Shown here one piece after another: positions 26,136 through 35,109 of a DNA stretch of 57,211 nt. The notes below the pieces were generated by a model that had not been told where the DNA came from, ran no database searches, and worked only from the letters and a program-made list of their open reading frames with translations. This stretch comes from Pseudomonadota bacterium (lineage in GTDB: Bacteria > Bdellovibrionota > UBA2428). Where the stretch lies: assembly GCA_018001635.1 (NCBI GenBank), contig JAGNHS010000013.1, positions 1-57,211 on the forward strand, given 5' to 3'. Numbering within the stretch: position 1 is the first letter of the stretch; each line of letters starts with the position of its first letter. A program made the position numbers and the translations under genes.

Positions 26136-28256
26136 TTATTGCTGTGGCGGTAGGTTAATTCCGGGGATTTCAATCTTGGGAGTCCCTGTTGCAGGAGTTT
26201 CAACTTTAGCTTGTTTATCCTTCGGATCAACAGCTGTTGGTATTAAGTGCGTTGTAGGAAATTCAGAGGCACTTGGGTTTGTTTCTGGTTTTGGTAATGG
26301 AGGTTGATTAGTGTCATCGAGAGCCGCGTGGGGTTTGGGAGGGGTTGCAGGTTTAACACTTTCAACTTTGACCGTTTCGTTTTCATTTTTGATTAATTTA
26401 TCTTCACGAGTTGAGGGGCTATCTGATGTTTTTACAGCTTTTTCTGGATCGGACACCCAGTTTAAGGCGTTTTCTTTCATGAAAGTGGCGGAATCAGGCA
26501 CAGTCATAGGTTGATCAGAATTTCCTAATTGTGGGTCTACGAGTCCACCTAAGCCATTTTCTCCTCCAGATTTTTGCATCTGAAGCGCTGCTTTTTTAAT
26601 ATTGTATTGGTTTGAAGGATTAAAAACATCGTTGAATTGAACCGTAGAAGTTCCATTAAGTTCTTGTCCTGCTAGATCCAAACGAACATTTTTTTCTTTA
26701 GCTGCGTAACGAATAGTTCCGTCGGCATCGCGACCAACAAAACTTCGAACATTCATAGTGCGGTAACGAGTGATAAGTCCTGTGTGCGTGACACCCCAAA
26801 GTCCTTTGTCGGTACCGGGTTGAATGATACCCCATTGACCTTGCTTAAAAGTGTGAGAGCTTACAAATGAAACCAAGTTATTAATCTGAGTTGGAGAAAT
26901 TTTTTCCTTTTTTAAATATCGGTTGTACATGAAACCGAAAATGTTGGTGAGTCCACCATAAGTGAATCCAGCAGTGACGTTGATCCCTGAAAAGAGTTTG
27001 GATAAACCCGCACCAGCAATACCACCGCGAAGGAAAGTTTGACCTCCTTCTTTAGCCCAGGTTTCAATTTCATGACCAAGAGTAGAGCCACCTTGTTTAA
27101 AGCAATCGGCTACGCTGATGTCTGGATTTTGTCGACTCAACCAGAGTTTGAAACAGTCGACGAAACCTAGTGATTCGCTGAATACAGCTTGTGACTGTAG
27201 GAATGAATCAAACTGAGGTTTGTTTTGAATGAATAGAGCTTGACCAGTAAAGGCATTGACGAGGTTGGGAGCGACTTGTTGAAGTTGATCCATAAAAGAC
27301 CAGTCTTGAACAGTATCTTCAAAGGTTCCGGCCAAAGCACCAGGCCCTTGAGCAGGTTCTCCTAGAGTTTTGAAAGATCTTGGAATAATCGGACGACCCA
27401 TTTCGTCTAAAAGATTTCCGCGTCGATCTACGAGAACTAGAGTGGAATTAACGAGAGTTCCACGATCATTTTTATAGTCGGCAAATCGAAATTCATATTG
27501 ATCATTGTAAGGGAGTAAAAGCACTCCGTCGGGAGTCATGGGAATGGTATTTGAAAGAAGAACTTGAACTAAAGCATTCCATATTTTTGGTTCGAAACCA
27601 CGAAGTGGTTTTCCGCCCAAAGCCGGATTTTCAGATACGAATTTAACCATGGAATTAAAAAAGGCGAGTTGAAGATCGCTTAACTCAAGTTTGAATTTGC
27701 TGGGATCGCTGAGGTGGTCGGTGATTAAAAGCTGCTCGATGTTCTTATAAGATCCATCTGGTGACTCAAAAAATGCTTTGCGCATGGAATAGGTCATAAT
27801 AGTTGAGGTGTAGAGGCTGTTAAAAAAAGCCGTATTCCCAGCTTGCTCTTTTAAAAAGTTGACCTTATCAATCATTTGGCTTCGGATGCCGTCGGTCGGA
27901 TCGTAAGAAATTTGCCCGTTTTCAGTATCAACGTTTATCGGTGAATTGCTAGGTTGAGAGTTCGCGTCACTAGAATTGCTTGTAGGATTTTTTGATGAAG
28001 AAGTTTTTTTGGTAGACCCAAGTTGATCTTTAACTTTGGGAGTTAAATAACTTCTAGTATCGGGCTTGCCTGATGAAGTGACTTTGATGCCAGGTTGCGC
28101 TTGAACATCAAAACTATTGGCAGGAAGAGTTTGAGTCTCCTCGGTTTTTTTACGGCTAAATATTTTTTGGAAAATATTCTCTGCTTCAGCAGATATGCTA
28201 ATCAAATTTAGGGTTAAAAGGACAAGTCCAGCAAATTGGCTTTTATTTTTATACAT
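26136..28256 (-). CDS. Large secreted protein with Pro-rich tail, unknown function
   Basis: 706 residues. A signal peptide ends at SAEAE. Low-complexity Ser/Asn/Lys sequence covers about 60-115, an apparently folded region about 120-560, and a Pro/Lys/Thr-rich tail about 590-706 ends GINLPPQQ. Within the folded part are AGAGLSKLFSGINVTAGFTYGGLTNIFGFMY, a Gly-rich hydrophobic segment, and two close Cys (VDCFKLW and VADCFKQ). No family recognised. GGAG precedes the ATG. The tail resembles flexible surface or TonB-like linkers, but no TonB domain is seen. It is followed at 27 bp by the lysozyme-like gene. Confidence 0.7.
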   Translation of the reverse strand: MYKNKSQFAGLVLLTLNLISISAEAENIFQKIFSRKKTEETQTLPANSFDVQAQPGIKVTSSGKPDTRSYLTPKVKDQLGSTKKTSSSKNPTSNSSDANSQPSNSPINVDTENGQISYDPTDGIRSQMIDKVNFLKEQAGNTAFFNSLYTSTIMTYSMRKAFFESPDGSYKNIEQLLITDHLSDPSKFKLELSDLQLAFFNSMVKFVSENPALGGKPLRGFEPKIWNALVQVLLSNTIPMTPDGVLLLPYNDQYEFRFADYKNDRGTLVNSTLVLVDRRGNLLDEMGRPIIPRSFKTLGEPAQGPGALAGTFEDTVQDWSFMDQLQQVAPNLVNAFTGQALFIQNKPQFDSFLQSQAVFSESLGFVDCFKLWLSRQNPDISVADCFKQGGSTLGHEIETWAKEGGQTFLRGGIAGAGLSKLFSGINVTAGFTYGGLTNIFGFMYNRYLKKEKISPTQINNLVSFVSSHTFKQGQWGIIQPGTDKGLWGVTHTGLITRYRTMNVRSFVGRDADGTIRYAAKEKNVRLDLAGQELNGTSTVQFNDVFNPSNQYNIKKAALQMQKSGGENGLGGLVDPQLGNSDQPMTVPDSATFMKENALNWVSDPEKAVKTSDSPSTREDKLIKNENETVKVESVKPATPPKPHAALDDTNQPPLPKPETNPSASEFPTTHLIPTAVDPKDKQAKVETPATGTPKIEIPGINLPPQQ

Positions 28257-28588
28257 CTCTCAAACTCCATCTTTTTTTTATGTTTAACCCAGATGAAACA
28301 CCTTCGTGATGCAAGGTGGCTAACGCGGTTAATAAGAAATGCATGTGTTTGCGTCAATAGGAAAATGTCGAATTATTTGAATATTTCATCACGTATAAAA
28401 AATGCTTTGCGTTACATTTACTTAACGCATATGGTCGAATTCTTAAATTTTATGTACAGAAAATAGATATTTTGAAATTTTCAATTTTTTTAGATAAGGA
28501 CTCATTTTTTTTAAGTTTTTGTTTTGTTTTGGTGCCTAGGTCAAATCTGCTTGTGAGAAGGCTATGCTTTCTATATTTTCACCCCTCC
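28257..28588. promoter_or_regulatory. Divergent promoter region with TAACGC half-sites
   Basis: This 332-bp gap separates two divergent secreted-protein genes. TAACGCGGTTA lies at 28320-28330. TGCGTTA (28408-28414) and TAACGCA (28423-28429) form a perfect 7-bp inverted repeat with an 8-bp spacer. Three copies of the TAACGC hexamer within 110 bp suggest a regulator binding site. A short plus-strand ORF across the region (28236-28466) has no ribosome site and is not believed. Confidence 0.4.
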
Positions 28589-29371
28589 ATGAATTCTAAA
28601 AAAATATTCATTCGATTTTTTATTCTATTTCTAAATACTTTTATATTGGGCTCAACTCGCTGTGAAGACAATTGTGATGAAGCGCTTAAATTGCGCTTCA
28701 CTTCTAATGTGGCCAGTTTTAGAAAAGTGAATGTACCACTCGAAACTGTTGAAAGAAAAATAGGGGCTACTCGCGATATTGAGGTGATTGAATTTCAGAC
28801 TCTGGGTGAGCAAAGATTTTCTGAAAAAGATCTTTTTAATGAACCCGCCGATCTCATAGTTGGAATTGATGTGATGGGAAATACTCAGGGTCATACTTAT
28901 TTAGTTATAGATGGGATTCGAATTGATGGGCGAATGTTCTTTGCGCCTCAAACAGAAATAAAAGAAGGATGGACCATAAGTAATGGTCTTATTATTAGAT
29001 ATAAGAATTTACCGAAGGCTAATAAGGATGCTCTTAAAGCTTGGTTGGAAACGCCGACTGTTTTAAGAACTCCAACCTGTGTAGTGGCTGCTTGTCAGAT
29101 TCTTTATGATATTGGGCGATTTGAAAATCCTCCGCCCAAAAAATATTGGTTTCCTTCTCGTCTTTTAAGGCATTTAGCGCGTAATGGTCTAACTGGGGAT
29201 GATGGGTCGAGAATACTTCCTGAGATTTATACTGTGAACCGTGATGTCTATAAAGTGTGGTCGAATCTTCCTGATTGGAAATCCGTACCTTTCTTTATCT
29301 TTAAAGTGCTTTTTGATCCCTACACTTGGGCTGGCGCTAAAAGAGACGGACTAGCCAACGGTAAAAAATAA
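28589..29371 (+). CDS. Exported protein, possible permuted papain-like fold
   Basis: About 260 residues from ATG 28589, which begins a clean signal peptide (KKIFIRFFILFLNTFILGSTRC); an ATG at 28472 would add 39 unlikely residues. A conserved-looking His lies in MGNTQGHTYLVIDGIRIDG and a Cys in TPTCVVAACQILYDIG, with strands between. The His-before-Cys order and GHTYLVID context resemble the permuted NlpC/P60 (YiiX/LRAT-like) group. The family is not certain. It shares its upstream region with the divergent large secreted protein. Confidence 0.6.
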   Translation: MNSKKIFIRFFILFLNTFILGSTRCEDNCDEALKLRFTSNVASFRKVNVPLETVERKIGATRDIEVIEFQTLGEQRFSEKDLFNEPADLIVGIDVMGNTQGHTYLVIDGIRIDGRMFFAPQTEIKEGWTISNGLIIRYKNLPKANKDALKAWLETPTVLRTPTCVVAACQILYDIGRFENPPPKKYWFPSRLLRHLARNGLTGDDGSRILPEIYTVNRDVYKVWSNLPDWKSVPFFIFKVLFDPYTWAGAKRDGLANGKK

Positions 29372-29443
29372 AAAATTCGAACTTAAGTTTAATTAAGTGT
29401 ACGGCAAAAATACGAAAAGCTAAGAATTCCCTTGTGCGGTAAT

Positions 29444-29458
29444 CCTCAATAATTGAGG
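29444..29458. promoter_or_regulatory. 15-bp perfect palindrome upstream of secreted-protein gene
   Basis: CCTCAAT and ATTGAGG flank a single central A, 28 bp before the ATG of the next gene. No T tract follows, so an operator is more likely than a terminator. Confidence 0.4.
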
Positions 29459-29485
29459 GGCCCATAGCATTGCGGGAGCCTATAA

Positions 29486-30145
29486 ATGAAATCGTTGAAG
29501 TTGAGTGTAGTTGTTTTAGCTTTAATTGTTGTATCTAAAAATTTTGCTGGCGAAAATCCACTGTATAAAGCCAGACAGGCTCTCTCTTATTATTCTAGTA
29601 TCCAACAAAGTCTTCAAAAAAAGGTCGAGTTGCATTCAGAAATGAATGATGAAGATTTTTATGCAGATTTAGAGTCTTCTCATCAAAAAATACTCAGTGT
29701 TTTGGATCGCGAGCTGTCCACAGAAAAAAGAGAAGAAGTCAGAGAAGATCTTGAATATGCAAAGACTCGTTTTGTTAAGTATTCTACTAAACAAAGACAA
29801 ATGACTAAGGAAGTTTTAGTTGGATTAGAGGCAAAATCAATGATTCAAATCCAAATAGTAATGGATACTCTCTCTGCTTTTATTGCGGACAATACTATGA
29901 CTAGAACAGCTATGTATTATTATAACTTAGATGGTGTTGAGGCTCCTGCGGAAACAACAGTTGATAGTGTCGATTTCGGTTTGGGTTATGATGAGTCCAG
30001 CATAGAATCGTTGGTTAAGTTGGGATGTGGCCTTAACGGATTGTTTTCAAAAGAAGACAATGCTGCAGCCATGAATCTTCCATTGCTGGCCATTTCACTA
30101 ACAAGTGATTTGTTGGATTCTGTAAAATCTAATGAGTTGCTTTAA
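29486..30145 (+). CDS. Secreted helical protein of unknown function
   Basis: 219 residues with GGGAG upstream of the ATG. A signal peptide (KSLKLSVVVLALIVVSKNFAGE) is followed by a Glu/Lys/Ser-rich helical region to about residue 120. A less charged part follows, with DTLSAFIADNTMTRTAMYYYNLDG and LVKLGCGLNGLF, containing the only Cys. The C-terminus is hydrophobic. No family recognised. It converges on the next, minus-strand gene with a 26-bp gap. Confidence 0.65.
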   Translation: MKSLKLSVVVLALIVVSKNFAGENPLYKARQALSYYSSIQQSLQKKVELHSEMNDEDFYADLESSHQKILSVLDRELSTEKREEVREDLEYAKTRFVKYSTKQRQMTKEVLVGLEAKSMIQIQIVMDTLSAFIADNTMTRTAMYYYNLDGVEAPAETTVDSVDFGLGYDESSIESLVKLGCGLNGLFSKEDNAAAMNLPLLAISLTSDLLDSVKSNELL

Positions 30146-30171
30146 TTCTAAAAAAAGAGAAACTGTATAAT

Positions 30172-32340
30172 TTATTTGACCTTAATAATTTCAGATAAGG
30201 GCACTGTGATGAGGGAGGCGCTAGAGTCTTCTTTTAATAAAAGATCTATTTGAGTCTTGTTCATTTTTTTAAGAGTTTCTAAAGACCGCTTAATGGACTC
30301 AATTTCTTCAAGGGCTTTAGCTTCTTTAGCCTGAATGTCTTTTCGTTGCTCATTGTAATTTTGTAAAAGATCCTTAAGTGCGTTGATGTATCTATTAAAA
30401 GCTTCGGCGTGCTTTTTGTCTTTCTTTGCTTTCAATTTAGAAATTTCTGCTTCAAGAGTTTTACGTTTTTCTAAAGTGCTACTTTTCTTCTTTGTTGGAG
30501 TATTTTCTTTCAATGATTCTGAGCTGTCATTTTTTGGTATTCTTTTAGCTCTATTCCACCAAGTGTTTTCATTTCTGAAATATTCTTCGAGAAGAGAGCT
30601 TTCATTATAGTGGTAGAGGAGCCTGATTCTTAAGTTCTTCGCAACTTCAGTCATGACTCGTCTGAGTTCAGCTTTAGTCATGGGGTATTCTTGTATAATG
30701 GATTTAATAAGTAGGGTGATTTTAGCTATAATTCTAGTTTCAAAGCGACTTGTCATAATGGATAGTAACTTTGAAATTCCTGCATAAAAATCATCAAAGC
30801 TAATCTCTTGATGATTGAGTTTGACGTAATTTGCTAAAAGTTCAAAAACTCTATCTGCGGGGAGATAGTGACCGCTTTTAACGACTTTTTTATCATCACT
30901 ATAAGCTTGAGAGTCGAATTCAATTAAAAGTTCTTCAACGCGATTAAAGAAATGATCGGCATGCTCTAATACTTCTGGAGCTATATCGCCGTAACTCGAT
31001 GGAAAGCCCGGTATCAGACTTTCCATTTTTCTCTGAAGTTCTAATATTTTTTCGTCAATTTCAGATTCTTCCTTTTCAATGGCATCAATTTCTAGTGAAA
31101 TTTGGAATTCAATGTAATCTTCTCCACTTTTATTGTTATAAGTGCTTTCGGGACTTCTAAGATATTCATTAAGTCGACGTATTAGAAATTCAATGTTTGT
31201 TTTATCTTGAGAGAGGTTGAAAGATTCTCTTTCTTTATCAGCAAACTTTTTTGAAAGATCTTCTTCTGGTTTTATTAAAGTAGAGATTCTTCTTTGAAGA
31301 TTTTGAAGTTTTAATATGAGGGTGTCTAGGTGCGATTTGATGTCGGGCAACCAATAGTCTTGGCTTTCTTGCGATAAGTTTATGAGCTGATTGAGATTTA
31401 AATAATGACCATGTCTCATGTAAATAAACTGACCCAAGGCAGGGGAGCTTTGAGTTTCTATAGAGAGGGTCAAGTTGAGAACGCCGTCTTGAGATCTAAG
31501 ATAAGCTATAGCATTAAGATCAAATTCTTCATTTTTTACTGAATGAACTCGATCGAGTGTATTTGAAATAGGTTTAGAGGGAACTTTCAAATTGATTTCA
31601 TAAGGGACTCTCCCTTTGTAAGATCTAAGCCATCGAAATAAGGAATCCCATTGATTGCTAAAAAATTCAGGCTGCTTACTAATAATAAAACGAATGCTTA
31701 ATTCAAGAAAGAAAAGTCCAGGATCATCCCTTGAGTAAAGTTTGAGATAGCTTTGGAAATTAATAAGTTCATGAGTGGGAATTTCGAGAGTGGGGCTGAT
31801 CTTCTTAGGGTCTTGGGTGATTATGGAATGAAAAGTCACGGCAATATAATCCATACTTGAAGCCATGATTTCATTTTGAGTGGATGAATTTTGAGCTGAG
31901 AAGTTTTGTAAGTAGGCTGTCAGAGTTGCTTTGTCGTTTACGGAAAATTGTTTTTCTAAAGCACTAAAAATCGCATTAGATAAAATACCGTTGTTAAATA
32001 GTGCTCTGTATTGGAGAAGTTTTTCAACTCTTTCGCTAAGATCCTCTAAGTATTTTTCGTCAACATTGGATGTTTTTAGAAATTCTAGAATTTCAGTTTT
32101 TTGAGAGATTTGCGCAAGATTGGCTTTGGTTTTAAAAAATGCTTTCTTTGCTGTGGGCCTAAGTGCTAGTTGGCAATTTTCATTGGCTTCAATGATCGCA
32201 GCTCTAAAAAGTGCCAAACTATGGATTTCAGTGAAGGCAAATACTTTTCCGATGCTAGATAAAAAGATTATTGAAATTAAATGTGGGAGGCATACTTTAA
32301 TCAAAGCTTTGGCTTTAACTAAAGAATGAATTAATCCCAT
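30172..32340 (-). CDS. Large exported coiled-coil protein, unknown function
   Basis: About 722 residues from ATG 32340; an ATG at 32385 would add 15 residues before the signal sequence. A hydrophobic export segment (LPHLISIIFLSSIGKVFAF) is followed by a long helical protein. Two strongly coiled-coil regions stand out, about 355-470 (including LILKLQNLQRRISTL) and about 620-710 (including TLEAEISKLKAKKDKKHAEAF). The C-terminus ends LITVPLSEIIKVK. Only one Cys is in the mature part. No family recognised. Its start faces the large inverted repeat at 32407. Confidence 0.65.
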   Translation of the reverse strand: MGLIHSLVKAKALIKVCLPHLISIIFLSSIGKVFAFTEIHSLALFRAAIIEANENCQLALRPTAKKAFFKTKANLAQISQKTEILEFLKTSNVDEKYLEDLSERVEKLLQYRALFNNGILSNAIFSALEKQFSVNDKATLTAYLQNFSAQNSSTQNEIMASSMDYIAVTFHSIITQDPKKISPTLEIPTHELINFQSYLKLYSRDDPGLFFLELSIRFIISKQPEFFSNQWDSLFRWLRSYKGRVPYEINLKVPSKPISNTLDRVHSVKNEEFDLNAIAYLRSQDGVLNLTLSIETQSSPALGQFIYMRHGHYLNLNQLINLSQESQDYWLPDIKSHLDTLILKLQNLQRRISTLIKPEEDLSKKFADKERESFNLSQDKTNIEFLIRRLNEYLRSPESTYNNKSGEDYIEFQISLEIDAIEKEESEIDEKILELQRKMESLIPGFPSSYGDIAPEVLEHADHFFNRVEELLIEFDSQAYSDDKKVVKSGHYLPADRVFELLANYVKLNHQEISFDDFYAGISKLLSIMTSRFETRIIAKITLLIKSIIQEYPMTKAELRRVMTEVAKNLRIRLLYHYNESSLLEEYFRNENTWWNRAKRIPKNDSSESLKENTPTKKKSSTLEKRKTLEAEISKLKAKKDKKHAEAFNRYINALKDLLQNYNEQRKDIQAKEAKALEEIESIKRSLETLKKMNKTQIDLLLKEDSSASLITVPLSEIIKVK

Positions 32341-32406
32341 AATTCTAGCTCTATAGACCTCTGTAATGCGCCATGTCAAACTCAATCTTATCTACGCTTG
32401 AATATG

Positions 32407-32596
32407 TATTGTGCGCGAAGAAACGGGCCTGGAAATCTATCAGTAGCTTTAAATTCAATGACTAGAGCGGCTTGGGCGACCCCTGAAGCTCGAGGCCTTG
32501 CCTCATCGCTCACCCCAAGATGCTCTAGTCATTGAATTTAAAGCTATTTATAAATTTTGGCCGAAATATTCCAGGCCCGTTTCTTCGCGCACAATA
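32407..32596. repeat. 190-bp composite inverted repeat (MITE- or ncRNA-like)
   Basis: Two nested perfect inverted repeats. The outer arms are 28 bp, 32407-32434 with 32569-32596, starting TATTGTGCGCGAAGAAACGG. The inner arms are 25 bp, 32444-32468 with 32522-32546, starting TAGCTTTAAATTCAATGACT. CTTGGG (32471-32476) with CCCAAG (32514-32519) and GAGGC-CTT-GCCTC (32492-32504) continue the fold inward. The spacers between outer and inner arms are 9 and 22 bp, so the arms are not perfectly concentric. No ORF or T tract is present. It may be a nonautonomous mobile element, a structured RNA or a cruciform site. Confidence 0.85.
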
Positions 32597-32615
32597 AAAG
32601 TTTAAAGGAATGGGG

Positions 32616-32831
32616 ATGGCAATATTTGAAGTGGGTTCTCAGGTCGCATGGAAATGGATGGGGGGGAAGGTTAAGGGCGAAGTCAGGCAAATATTTACCG
32701 AAACAATTGTCATGGAAATCAAAGGTAAAAACATTAAAAGACTTGGTACTGTTAAAAATCCCGCCTATTTAGTGATTTCTAAAGCTGGAAATTATGCCCT
32801 CAAGCTAGAAACAGAATTGATTCCTCGTTAA
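32616..32831 (+). CDS. HVA1/DUF2945-like Tudor-domain protein
   Basis: About 71 residues from ATG 32616, placed 6 nt after AAGGA; ATG 32610 lies directly on that site. VGSQVAWKWMGGKVKGEVRQIF is the family hallmark (compare GDxVxWKWGxGxAxGxV), followed by strands and NPAYLVISKAGNYALKLETEL. The small Tudor-like barrel is annotated as hypervirulence-associated in some proteins, but its bacterial function is unknown. It starts 20 bp after the large inverted repeat, so the repeat may lie in its leader. The next gene starts 9 bp after its stop. Confidence 0.8.
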   Translation: MAIFEVGSQVAWKWMGGKVKGEVRQIFTETIVMEIKGKNIKRLGTVKNPAYLVISKAGNYALKLETELIPR

Positions 32832-32840
32832 AGTTAATGA

Positions 32841-34280
32841 GTGAATGCTTCGAAAAGCTCCAGCTTAGAAACTCATCTCGTTTATATTTTTATTCCCTTG
32901 TTAATTATTGCGCTATTACCTTTGGATTTTATGGATTTGGGTATGTGGGTGGCTCAAGGGCGAAAGTCTTTGGAAAATTTTCAAAACATATATCATGATT
33001 CTTTTAGTGTTTTAGCTACGGATAATAATGTGAGTTCTGCATGGTTGCAGTCCATCGTTTATGCGCTTATTGAAAAATTTTTAGGATTGCAAGGAATTCT
33101 CTATTATCATTATGCCATTCTTTTATGTTTATTTGGATTTTACTCTTATGACTTGTTTGGGCGAAATCACGAAAAGACTTCTCTTATATTGAGGATTAGT
33201 TTTTATGTTTCTACTTTTATGAGTGTAGGAATCTTTAGACATCGTCCTGCTCTTGCGGGTTATTTCTTAACTTTTGTATCTTTAAAATTAATTCTGAATT
33301 TTCAAAATAAAAAAAGAGATTATATTCTATTGATTTTGCTTCAACTCTTATGGGTCAATGTCCATGCTTCGTTTGTGTTGCTCCCCATGTTTTTTATGTG
33401 GAGAGCGTTTTGGAAATTTGTTGATGATAAAAAGCTTGTTAATTTTTCAAAGACTCTTTTGCTTTTTTTGTTAATGTTAGTGAGCTGCCTTGTGAATCCT
33501 TTTGGATTTCAGATTTTTCCATATTTGATTAAGACCGCGGTTTATGCGCAACAATTAAGGATTAATGAGTGGATGGCTCCTAGCTTGACCTATCATTTGA
33601 TTCTTTGGAGCACTTTATTTTTGATTCTGTTTTTTATGAAAATGTTGTCGTTTAAATCATTGTTTAAAATTTTTAAATCGCCCTTTTTTGTTTTAATCGT
33701 TTTGAGTGTTTCAGGTATGAGAAATTTTTATTTGTTTATTTTTTTATTTCCTCTAATGCTAAAGGAACTTATCGCGTTCGAGTCAGATAGTATTCGCATG
33801 GCATCAACTAAAGCCTCATCGGCTTGGGTACGGCGTCCATTGGCTTTTGTCTTTTCTGGGCTCTTTTTGATGAGTATCAACTTAGAAACAAAAAAATACT
33901 TGCTTCCTTATTTACATCCAGAACTGCGAGATCTTTATGGTGATGATGCCTTGTTTGAAATTGCTAAATATATAAATACATCGGTGCCAAGCAATTGTGC
34001 TTTGCTGAATAACCCCAGCTATGGGAGCTTCTTGATGATGCAGACTTCACATAAGATTTTCTTAGATGGGAGATCTACGGTGTTTACTCCTGCAGCCGTT
34101 AGTGAGTTTATTGAATATAAGAATCTTCGGGCCACTCCAAGATTAATAAAAAAGTATAATCCTTGTTTTGCCGTTCTTGCTTTAAGGCCCGACCAAAGAT
34201 TGATTGAAGATTTAATTAAAAATTGGAATTTTTCAGAAATTGCAAGAGAACGAGGAGCTGTGCTCTTAAGAAGCCTTTGA
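32841..34280 (+). CDS. Multi-pass membrane protein, GT-C-like
   Basis: 479 residues from GTG 32841, 9 bp after the previous stop. About ten membrane helices occupy residues 15-350, followed by a soluble tail of about 120 residues. An acidic residue pair lies in the first loop (PLDFMDLGMW), and the motif LLWVNVHASFVLLP occurs in the fourth or fifth helix, as in large membrane proteins related to GT-C glycosyltransferases. The tail (SNCALLNNPSYGSFLMMQ and HKIFLDGRSTVF) also fits those proteins. The donor and acceptor are unknown, and a glycosyltransferase role is inference. Confidence 0.75.
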   Translation: MNASKSSSLETHLVYIFIPLLIIALLPLDFMDLGMWVAQGRKSLENFQNIYHDSFSVLATDNNVSSAWLQSIVYALIEKFLGLQGILYYHYAILLCLFGFYSYDLFGRNHEKTSLILRISFYVSTFMSVGIFRHRPALAGYFLTFVSLKLILNFQNKKRDYILLILLQLLWVNVHASFVLLPMFFMWRAFWKFVDDKKLVNFSKTLLLFLLMLVSCLVNPFGFQIFPYLIKTAVYAQQLRINEWMAPSLTYHLILWSTLFLILFFMKMLSFKSLFKIFKSPFFVLIVLSVSGMRNFYLFIFLFPLMLKELIAFESDSIRMASTKASSAWVRRPLAFVFSGLFLMSINLETKKYLLPYLHPELRDLYGDDALFEIAKYINTSVPSNCALLNNPSYGSFLMMQTSHKIFLDGRSTVFTPAAVSEFIEYKNLRATPRLIKKYNPCFAVLALRPDQRLIEDLIKNWNFSEIARERGAVLLRSL

Positions 34281-34323
34281 AGCTAATTTTTTAGTAAATA
34301 TTTATTATTTAATATCAAGCAAA

Positions 34324-34410
34324 TGGTGCCCGGGACTGGATTTGAACCAGCACGCCCTTTCGAGCGCTACCACCTCAAGGTAGTGCGTCTGCCAATTTCG
34401 CCACCCGGGC
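34324..34410 (-). tRNA. tRNA-Leu (anticodon GAG)
   Basis: 87 nt on the minus strand. The acceptor stem GCCCGGG pairs with CCCGGGC, followed by discriminator A and an encoded CCA. The anticodon stem CTACC/GGTAG holds the loop TTGAGGT, giving anticodon GAG, read as Leu (CUU/CUC). A long variable arm and the T-arm sequence GGTTCAAATCC confirm a class II tRNA-Leu. It lies alone between the membrane-protein gene and lemA, in opposite orientation to both. Confidence 0.97.
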
Positions 34411-34524
34411 AAAAGGCAGCGCTCAAGTTAAGGTTGCTCTGACTTTATGTCAATTGGAGAATGCTTGTAATTCTTACTAATTTCGGGCTTTTCAACTGAG
34501 TCCAGGGGTTCTAAAAACAACTTT

Positions 34525-35109
34525 ATGAATACATTGATTTCATTAATGACCCTAAGTTTATTTATGTTTCTTTCGGGATGTGGCGTTCAAAGCATTCCGA
34601 CTCAAAGCAATGAAGTGGAAGCGGCCTGGTCTGAAGTTCTCAATCAATATCAAAGGCGCGCTGATTTAGTTCCAAACCTAGTTAATTTAGTAAAAGGTTA
34701 CGCCAAGCATGAAAAGGAGACTTTAGAATCGGTCATTTCGGCACGAGCTAAAGCCACTCAAACCGTTATTGATGCAAAAGATTTAAACGAACAAAACTTC
34801 CAAAAATTATTGGGAGCTCAAAACACTCTCAGCGCCTCATTGTCTCGATTAATGGTGGTGGCAGAGCAATACCCTGATCTCAAAGCCAATCAAAACTTTA
34901 GAGATCTTCAAGTTCAATTAGAGGGTACTGAAAATCGAACTACTATTGCACGTCAACGTTATATTGAAGAAGTGAAAAAGTTTAATAATTTAATTACGGT
35001 TTTTCCAACTAGTATTACCAATTCAATACTTTTTCATCATAGCAAAAAACCTCAATGGGGAGTGGGCCAGGATGAAAAGCTTGAAAAGGCTCCTGAGGTT
35101 CAATTTTAG
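34525..35109 (+). CDS. lemA: LemA family protein
   Basis: 194 residues. The N-terminus is a lipoprotein-like signal (SLFMFLSGCGV). NEVEAAWSEVLNQYQRRADLVPNLVNLVKGYAKHE is the diagnostic LemA segment, followed by LSRLMVVAEQYPDLKANQNF and TENRTTIARQRYIEEVKKFNNLI. LemA proteins form an extracytoplasmic four-helix domain of unclear role, often encoded next to TPM-domain proteins, as here. Its stop overlaps the next start by one base. A TAAAAA box lies 7 nt before the ATG and no Shine-Dalgarno is visible. Confidence 0.93.
   Translation: MNTLISLMTLSLFMFLSGCGVQSIPTQSNEVEAAWSEVLNQYQRRADLVPNLVNLVKGYAKHEKETLESVISARAKATQTVIDAKDLNEQNFQKLLGAQNTLSASLSRLMVVAEQYPDLKANQNFRDLQVQLEGTENRTTIARQRYIEEVKKFNNLITVFPTSITNSILFHHSKKPQWGVGQDEKLEKAPEVQF

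Noticed and set aside
28236..28466. 76-codon plus-strand frame in the divergent gap
   Set aside because: It starts inside the opposite gene, has no Shine-Dalgarno, and covers the candidate operator cluster.
32393..32610. Target-site duplication around the 32407-32596 inverted repeat
   Set aside because: Bases next to the two outer arms do not form a convincing direct repeat, so transposition cannot be claimed from the flanks.
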